Origin: Cupriavidus gilardii
GTDB lineage: Bacteria > Pseudomonadota > Gammaproteobacteria > Burkholderiales > Burkholderiaceae
Direction: 5' to 3'
NCBI RefSeq assembly: GCF_008801915.1
Contig: NZ_VZOV01000032.1
Coordinates: forward strand, 1 to 47,406
Length of the DNA: 47,406 nt
In this document: one piece after another, positions 41,567-47,406 of the stretch
Layout: every line of letters starts with the position of its first letter
Position numbering within the stretch: the first letter of the stretch is position 1
The notes under the pieces: generated by a model
Told to the model about the DNA's origin: nothing
Database searches by the model: none
Seen by the model: only the letters and a program-made list of their open reading frames with translations
Position numbers and translations under genes: made by a program

Positions 41567-44500
41567 ATGCGAGACCGGGCCACGGGCTTTGGCGGGGAAG
41601 GCGAACAGGACGTCGTGGGCCAAACGGGGACGGACGACCCGCCGAACAGGGCGAGGACCGATGCCCGCGGACCGGCCCGCCGGCGCCTGTTTGCGCATGT
41701 CGTGGCGGCCTGTTCGCTGGCGCTGGGCGCCCACGCCGCGCTGGCGACGCAACTTACACGCGTTTCGCCGGAAGGCCAGGTCTCCAAGGTCCGCCAGGTC
41801 ACGCTGCGCTTCGACCAGTCGATGGTGCCGCTGGGCGACCTGCGCGCGACCGCACCGGCCGCCGTCCAGTGTACCGGCGCCGCGCCGGCGGATCTGGGCG
41901 GCGAAGGCCGCTGGGTCGACGACCGCAACTGGGTGTTCGACTTCGTCCACGACCTGCCGCCTGGCGTCTCGTGCACGATCCGGCTGCGCGCAGGCCTGAA
42001 GAGCCAGGCCGGCCAGGATTATCGCGGCAAGTCCGATTACCGTTTCGAGACCGGCGGTCCGATCGTGGTGTCCAGCCGCCCCTCCGGCGGCGAGATCGAG
42101 GAGGACCAGGTCTTCGCGCTGCGCTTCAACGGTCCGGCCACGCCGGACTCGGTGCGCCAGCATGCCTTCTGCCAGGCGCAGGGCGTCGGCGAGATGATTC
42201 CGGTGCGGCTGGTGACCGGCGCGGACCGCGACGCGGTGCTCAAGGCGCTGGGCTGGAAGCCGCGCGGCGCGGACAGCGTGCATCTGCTGGCCTGCCAGCA
42301 GCGGCTGCCGGCCGGCGCCAGGATGGAACTGCTGCTGGCGCCGGGCATTGCAACGCCGTCGGGCCTGGCCAGCAAGGAAGGGCGCCGCTTCGAATATCGC
42401 GTGCGCGAACCGTTTACCGCCAGCTTCAGCTGCGAGCGGGAAAACGCGCAGGCGCCCTGCACGCCGCTGCGGCCGATCTCGCTGGAGTTCTCCGCGCCGA
42501 TCGCCCGCCGTGCTGCCGAAGCCGTGGTGCTGCGCACGCCGTCGGGGCAAGTGGCGCCGAAACTGGAGGCGAACCTGGCGGCCGATGCCACGGTCACCTC
42601 GCTGCGCTTCGAGCCCCCGTTCGCCGAGAACGCGAACATGACGCTCGAGCTGCCGTCGGGACTCAAGGACGAAAGCGGCCGCCCTTTGAGCAATGCCGAT
42701 CTGTTTCCGCTGCGGGTGACGACTGCGCCGATGCCGCCGCTGGCCAAGTTCGCCGCGGCGCCGTTCGGCGTGATCGAGCGCTTCGGCGAGGTGCCGAGGA
42801 GCCGGACCGACAAGCCGGCCGACGGGTTGGCTGATTACCCGCCGCTGCTGCCGGTCACGCTGCGCCATGTCGAGCGTGAACTTAAAGTGCTCGGCGTGCG
42901 CGCCGAAGCCGGAACGGTCAGCCGGGTGCGGGTCGACGACGATGCCGCGGTGTTGCGCTGGCTGGCACTGGTGCGGCGCATGCACGAGACCAGCTGGACC
43001 CGCGCCGAGCTCGACGCGATGCTGGCCGGCAAGCCGCCGTCGGCGGCCCGCATTCCGCGCAACGCGCCCCAGATCGAGACGCGCGCCGTGTCGCTGCTGG
43101 CCGGGGTGCCGGGCGTGCGCAAGCTGGCCGTGCCGGCCTCGGTGGGCGAGGGCGCCAGCCGGCCGTTCGAGGTGGTCGGCATTCCGCTGCCGGAGGCGGG
43201 CTTTCATGTGGTCGAGATCGCCTCGCCGAGCCTGGGCGCGGCGCTGCTGGGCAAGCCGGCGCCGATGTATGTGCGGACCGCGGCGCTGGTGACCAATCTG
43301 GGCGTGCACTTCAAGGTCGGGCGCGACAACGCGATGGCCTGGGTCACCACGCTGGACGGCGGCAAGCCGGTGCGCGAGGCCAATGTCGCGGTGCGCGATT
43401 GCAGCGGCAAGCTGATCGCCACCGCGCGCACCGACGATGCCGGCGTGGCGCGCTTCGGCCGGCTCGGCGACGATGGCACCGACGGCGCCAGCCGCGCCAG
43501 CCGCTATTGCGAGGACACCGGGCTGTCGGGCTACTTCGTGTCGGCGCGCATCGTCGCCGCGCACCCGCAGGCACGCGGCCAGGCCGACATGGCCTTCGTG
43601 ATGTCGGACTGGAACCGCGGCATCGAGAGCTGGCGCTTCCATGTGCCGACCGATACCAGCCCCACGCCGACCGTCCGCGCGCATACCGTGTTCGACCGCA
43701 CGCTGCTGTCCGCGGGCGAGACCGTCTCGATGAAGCACTACCTGCGCGTCGAGACCTCGAACGGCTTCGCGCTGCCGCCGGGCGGCGCCGGTGGATCGGC
43801 GCAAATGCCGGAGAAGCTGGTGATCCGCCACGAGGGCAGCGGCCAGACCTACGAACAGCCGCTGCAATGGCGCATTACCGCCACCGGCGGGCGCAGCGCC
43901 GAGAGCCGCTTCACGTTGCCGCCGGCGGCCAGGCTGGGCCGCTATACGGTCGAGCTGGCCGACGCGCGCCAGCGCAGCTACGACAGCGGCGCCTTCCGCG
44001 TCGAGGCCTTCCGCCTGCCGGTGCTGGCCGGCACGATTCGCGCCGCGACCGCCGGCGGCGCCCAGGCGGTGGTCGCGCCGAAATCGCTGCCGCTGGACGT
44101 CGAGGTGCACTACGTGTCGGGCGGCGCCGCGGCGGGTTTGCCGGTACGGATATCCGCGCTGCTGCGCGAGCGCCTGCCGCGCTTTGCCGATGCCGCCGGC
44201 TACAGCTTCGATGCGCCGCGCGCGCCGGACGAGCAGCGCGACGAATCGGACGAGGTCGAGGACCAGGACCCCGGCCAGCCGGCGGCGCAGGACGGCCAGA
44301 CGCTGATCGCCGACAAGCGCGCGCTGACGCTGGACGCCAACGGCGGCGGCCGCCTGACGCTCGACACGCTGCCGCCGGTCACCGCGCCGCGCGATCTGCT
44401 GGTCGAGGCCGCCTTCGCCGATCCCAACGGCGAGATCCAGACGCTGCGGCAGACGCTGCCGCTGTGGCCCGCCGCGGTGGTGGCCGGCATTCGCGCCGAC

Positions 44501-47406
44501 GACTGGGTGGCGGTCAAGCGCCAGGCCACGGTGCAAGGCATCGCGCTCGATATCGACGGCAAGCCGCGCGCCGGCGTGCCGATGGAGGTGCACGCGCGCG
44601 CGCGCATCACGACGTCGGCGCGCAAGCGCGTGGTCGGCGGCTTCTATCGCTACGACAACCGCACCGAGGTGCGCGAGCTCGGCAAGGTCTGCGAGGCGAA
44701 GACGGACGCGCGCGGCCGCATGCAGTGCGCGGTGTCGCTGGAACAGACCGGCGAGGTCGAACTGATCGCCCGTGCCCGCGACGATGCGGGCCGGGTCTCG
44801 GAAGCGGCGACCAGCGTCTGGGTCACCGGCCAGGGCGAGCTGTGGTTCGGCGGCGAGAACCACGACCGCATCGACCTGCTGCCCGAGCGGCCGTCGTATG
44901 CGCCCGGCGATACCGCGCGCTTCCAGGTGCGGATGCCGTTCCGCCAGGCCACCGCGCTGGTCGCCGTCGAACGCGAGGGCATCCTCGAGACCAGCGTGGT
45001 GACGCTGGCCGGCAAGGACCCGACCGTCAGCGTCAAGGTCAAGCCCGAGTGGGGGCCGAACGTCTACGTGTCGGTGCTGGCGCTGCGCGGACGCCTGCAC
45101 GAGGTGCCTTGGTATTCCTTCTTCACCTGGGGCTGGCGCGAGCCGCGCGAATGGTGGCGCGCCTTCCGCAGCGAGGGCCGCGAATACGTCGCGCCGACGC
45201 CGCTGGTCGATCTGTCCAGGCCGGCATTCCGGCTCGGTCTTGCCGAGATCCGCGTCGGCAACGAGGCACACCGGCTCGACGTCAAGGTCGTCACCGACCG
45301 CGCCAGCTATCCGGTGCGGGGCCAGGCCAGGGTGACGGTGCAGGTCGCGCTGCCGGACGGCAAGCCGGCCGCCAACAGCGAAGTCGCGCTGGCCGCGGTC
45401 GACGAGGCGCTGCTCGAACTGATGCCCAATACCAGCTGGAACCTGCTCGAAGCGATGCTGCAGCGGCGCAGCTACGGGGTCGAGACCGCGACCGCGCAGA
45501 TGGAGATCGTCGGGCGGCGCCACTATGGCCGCAAGGCGGTGCCGGCCGGCGGCGGCGGCGGCAAGAATCCGACTCGCGAACTGTTCGACACGCTGCTGCT
45601 GTGGAATCCGCGCGTGCAGCTGGACGCGGCCGGCAAGGCCACGCTGACGGTGCCGCTGAACGATTCGCTGACGCGCTTTCGCATCGTCGCGATCGCCGAT
45701 CTGGGCGTCGCCCGCTTCGGCACCGGCAGCGCCACCGTGGCGGCGACACAGGACCTGCAGCTGATCTCGGGTTTGCCGCCACTGGTGCGCGAGGGCGACC
45801 GCTATCGCGCGATGTTTACGCTGCGCAATACCACCGCGCGCGCGATGACGGTGGAGGTCGGCGCGCGCAGCGTGCCGGCTGGTGCCGCCGGTGGTGCCGC
45901 CTCCGGCGCCGTGGGCGGCGATCCGGCAGCCGGCGCGGGGACGGCAACGCTGCCCACGCAGACCGTGGCGGTACCGGCCGGGCAGGCGCGCGAAATCGGC
46001 TGGGACGTGGTCGCGCCGCTGCTGGCGCAGGCGAGCGGCGAGCCCACGGTCACCGAGAGCGAGCTGCAGTGGGAAATCACGGCCACCGAACAACGCAAGG
46101 GCGACGGCAAGAGCGAGGACAGCGCACCCGCGTCGGACCGCATCCGCATCGGCCAGCGCTTGGCCGCGGCGGTACCGCTGACCGTGCAGCAGGGCACGCT
46201 GGCGCAGCTGGCGCCGGGCCTGTCGGTGCCGGTCCGCGCGCCCGCGGCCGCGCTGCGCGATCCCTCCGGGGCACCGCGCGGCGGCCTGCAGATCGGCCTG
46301 CAGTCGTCGCTGGCCGGCGGCCTGCCCGGCGTGCGCGACTGGTTCGCCCGCTATCCGTATACCTGCCTGGAGCAGCGCGCGTCGAAGGCGGTCGGCCTGG
46401 GCGACGCCGCGCTGTGGCAGTCGCTGATGGGGCAGCTGCCCGCCTATCAGGACGACGACGGGCTGGTGGCGTACTTCCCGATGCAGGGCGAGGCGGTGCG
46501 CGACGGCGGCAGCGAGGTGCTGACCGCCTATCTGCTGGCGCTGGCCGACGAGGCGCATCGCGCGGGGCTGCCGCTGCAATTGCCGGCGCAGGCGCGCGAG
46601 CGGATGGAGCAGGCGCTGGCCGCCTTCGTCGAGGGCCGGCTGCAGCGCCGTGCCTGGGCGCCATCCTCCGACCTGGAGATCCGCAAGCTGGCCGCGCTGG
46701 AGGCGCTGTCGCGCGGCGGCAAGGCGCAGGCCCGCATGCTCGGTTCGATCCAGATCGCGCCGCAGCAGTGGCCGACCTCGGCGCTGCTCGACTGGACCGC
46801 GCTGCTGCAGCGACTGCCCGATGTGCCGCAGCGCGAGGCGCGGCTGGCCGAGGCGCAGCGGTTGCTGCGCGCGCGGCTGGACCTGCAGGGCACGCGGCTG
46901 GCCTTCTCGACCGAGCGCGACGACCACTGGTGGTGGCTGATGGCCGGCGGCGACATCAACGCCGCGCGGCTGCTGACGCTGGCGCTGGAACTGCCCGAGT
47001 GGCGCGAGGATGCGCCGCGGCTGGCCAGCGGCCTGCTGGGCCGCCAGAACGGCGGCGCATGGAACACCACCAATGCCAATGCCTGGGGCGTGCTGGCGGT
47101 GCGCCGCTTCGCGCGGATGTTCGAGCGCGAGCCGGTCGGCGGCACGACGCGCGTGACGCTGGGCGAGGCTTCGCGCAGCTTCGACTGGCGCTCGGCCGCA
47201 ACCGGCAAGGACGGTGTGGCGGCGGGCGCGCTGATGCTGCCGTGGCCCGCGCAGCCCCCGCAGTCGCCGCAGCCGACCCCGTCCGCCGCGCCCGCCACGC
47301 TGCAGCTGCAGCACGAGGGCGCCGGCCGGCCGTGGGCGACGGTGCGCGCGCTGGCGGCGGTGCCGCTGGCCGAGCCGATCGCCGCCGGCTACCGCATCCG
47401 CCGCAG
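41567..47406 (+). CDS. Bacterial alpha-2-macroglobulin, 3' partial
   Basis: The frame from ATG 41567 is open to the right edge (at least 1946 residues). It begins with a Sec-type signal (RRRLFAHVVAACSLALGAHAALA) and an MG1-like region (TRVSPEGQVSKVRQVTLRFDQ). Macroglobulin and bait domains follow. A thioester motif CLEQ is intact at Cys1600-Gln1603 (PYTCLEQR), so the protein should trap attacking proteases in the periplasm, as the E. coli YfhM type does. RBS GAGAGG is 7 bases upstream. The partner gene pbpC, often next to such genes, would be outside the window. The other strand carries a long frame with no stop because of GC content. Confidence 0.9.
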   Translation, partial: MRDRATGFGGEGEQDVVGQTGTDDPPNRARTDARGPARRRLFAHVVAACSLALGAHAALATQLTRVSPEGQVSKVRQVTLRFDQSMVPLGDLRATAPAAVQCTGAAPADLGGEGRWVDDRNWVFDFVHDLPPGVSCTIRLRAGLKSQAGQDYRGKSDYRFETGGPIVVSSRPSGGEIEEDQVFALRFNGPATPDSVRQHAFCQAQGVGEMIPVRLVTGADRDAVLKALGWKPRGADSVHLLACQQRLPAGARMELLLAPGIATPSGLASKEGRRFEYRVREPFTASFSCERENAQAPCTPLRPISLEFSAPIARRAAEAVVLRTPSGQVAPKLEANLAADATVTSLRFEPPFAENANMTLELPSGLKDESGRPLSNADLFPLRVTTAPMPPLAKFAAAPFGVIERFGEVPRSRTDKPADGLADYPPLLPVTLRHVERELKVLGVRAEAGTVSRVRVDDDAAVLRWLALVRRMHETSWTRAELDAMLAGKPPSAARIPRNAPQIETRAVSLLAGVPGVRKLAVPASVGEGASRPFEVVGIPLPEAGFHVVEIASPSLGAALLGKPAPMYVRTAALVTNLGVHFKVGRDNAMAWVTTLDGGKPVREANVAVRDCSGKLIATARTDDAGVARFGRLGDDGTDGASRASRYCEDTGLSGYFVSARIVAAHPQARGQADMAFVMSDWNRGIESWRFHVPTDTSPTPTVRAHTVFDRTLLSAGETVSMKHYLRVETSNGFALPPGGAGGSAQMPEKLVIRHEGSGQTYEQPLQWRITATGGRSAESRFTLPPAARLGRYTVELADARQRSYDSGAFRVEAFRLPVLAGTIRAATAGGAQAVVAPKSLPLDVEVHYVSGGAAAGLPVRISALLRERLPRFADAAGYSFDAPRAPDEQRDESDEVEDQDPGQPAAQDGQTLIADKRALTLDANGGGRLTLDTLPPVTAPRDLLVEAAFADPNGEIQTLRQTLPLWPAAVVAGIRADDWVAVKRQATVQGIALDIDGKPRAGVPMEVHARARITTSARKRVVGGFYRYDNRTEVRELGKVCEAKTDARGRMQCAVSLEQTGEVELIARARDDAGRVSEAATSVWVTGQGELWFGGENHDRIDLLPERPSYAPGDTARFQVRMPFRQATALVAVEREGILETSVVTLAGKDPTVSVKVKPEWGPNVYVSVLALRGRLHEVPWYSFFTWGWREPREWWRAFRSEGREYVAPTPLVDLSRPAFRLGLAEIRVGNEAHRLDVKVVTDRASYPVRGQARVTVQVALPDGKPAANSEVALAAVDEALLELMPNTSWNLLEAMLQRRSYGVETATAQMEIVGRRHYGRKAVPAGGGGGKNPTRELFDTLLLWNPRVQLDAAGKATLTVPLNDSLTRFRIVAIADLGVARFGTGSATVAATQDLQLISGLPPLVREGDRYRAMFTLRNTTARAMTVEVGARSVPAGAAGGAASGAVGGDPAAGAGTATLPTQTVAVPAGQAREIGWDVVAPLLAQASGEPTVTESELQWEITATEQRKGDGKSEDSAPASDRIRIGQRLAAAVPLTVQQGTLAQLAPGLSVPVRAPAAALRDPSGAPRGGLQIGLQSSLAGGLPGVRDWFARYPYTCLEQRASKAVGLGDAALWQSLMGQLPAYQDDDGLVAYFPMQGEAVRDGGSEVLTAYLLALADEAHRAGLPLQLPAQARERMEQALAAFVEGRLQRRAWAPSSDLEIRKLAALEALSRGGKAQARMLGSIQIAPQQWPTSALLDWTALLQRLPDVPQREARLAEAQRLLRARLDLQGTRLAFSTERDDHWWWLMAGGDINAARLLTLALELPEWREDAPRLASGLLGRQNGGAWNTTNANAWGVLAVRRFARMFEREPVGGTTRVTLGEASRSFDWRSAATGKDGVAAGALMLPWPAQPPQSPQPTPSAAPATLQLQHEGAGRPWATVRALAAVPLAEPIAAGYRIRR

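Noticed and set aside
41402..47314. Minus-strand open frame of about 1970 residues
   Set aside because: It is antisense to the alpha-2-macroglobulin gene. Its translation is Arg/Gln/Ala-rich with no domain, and the opposite frame has clear macroglobulin motifs. Long antisense frames are expected at this GC content.

Overview
The window is a very GC-rich (about two thirds G+C) chromosomal segment of a betaproteobacterium. Gene content and order point to the Burkholderiaceae, most like Cupriavidus or Ralstonia. The run dprA - def - fmt - htpX - rsmB - DUF4390 - ntrY - ntrX is, from memory, a typical chromosome 1 block of that family. I could run no search, so names rest on motifs and recalled families.

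Left third (1-16.7 kb): the end of a glycine-zipper protein; a secreted protein made of four 12-residue repeats, divergent from a LysR regulator; topoisomerase III (topB); a thioredoxin-like protein and dprA; a short secreted protein; peptide deformylase and Met-tRNA formyltransferase (def, fmt); a LysE-type exporter; the HtpX protease; the 16S rRNA methyltransferase RsmB; a DUF4390 protein; the NtrY/NtrX-type two-component pair; and tRNA-Phe.

Middle (16.7-33.3 kb) is accessory in character. It holds a small lipoprotein, a DUF2243 membrane protein and a frameshifted HTH-regulator remnant. Next comes a regulatory unit: a textbook sigma-54 promoter with upstream dyads, a DUF6351 (tannase/esterase-like) lipoprotein, and a DctB/DctD-like sensor and sigma-54 activator. 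After these follow a ThiS/MoaD-like protein with a BNR-repeat protein, an aquaporin-like channel, a LamB-like porin with a long Pro/Ala-rich N-terminus, an orphan TRAP solute-binding lipoprotein, RarD and DNA polymerase IV.

Right third (33.3-47.4 kb): a DUF2272 lipoprotein, an HU protein and, 1.2 kb away and divergent, a SET-domain protein lysine methyltransferase with a Lys-rich tail. The 1.2 kb between HU and SET has no credible gene. It is packed with GTATAC, GTAAAC/GTTTAC and GTTAAC sites (18 copies of GTWWAC in about 1 kb), an AT-rich patch and DnaA-box-like sequences, with further DnaA-box-like sequences on the other side of hupB. This HU/SET/array locus is the best candidate here for an undescribed system, perhaps in nucleoid organisation, replication control or DnaA titration. 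The window ends with an OmpR/TctE-like two-component pair, the phenylalanine hydroxylase genes (phhA, phhB) with a divergent Lrp-type regulator, and a very large alpha-2-macroglobulin running off the right edge.
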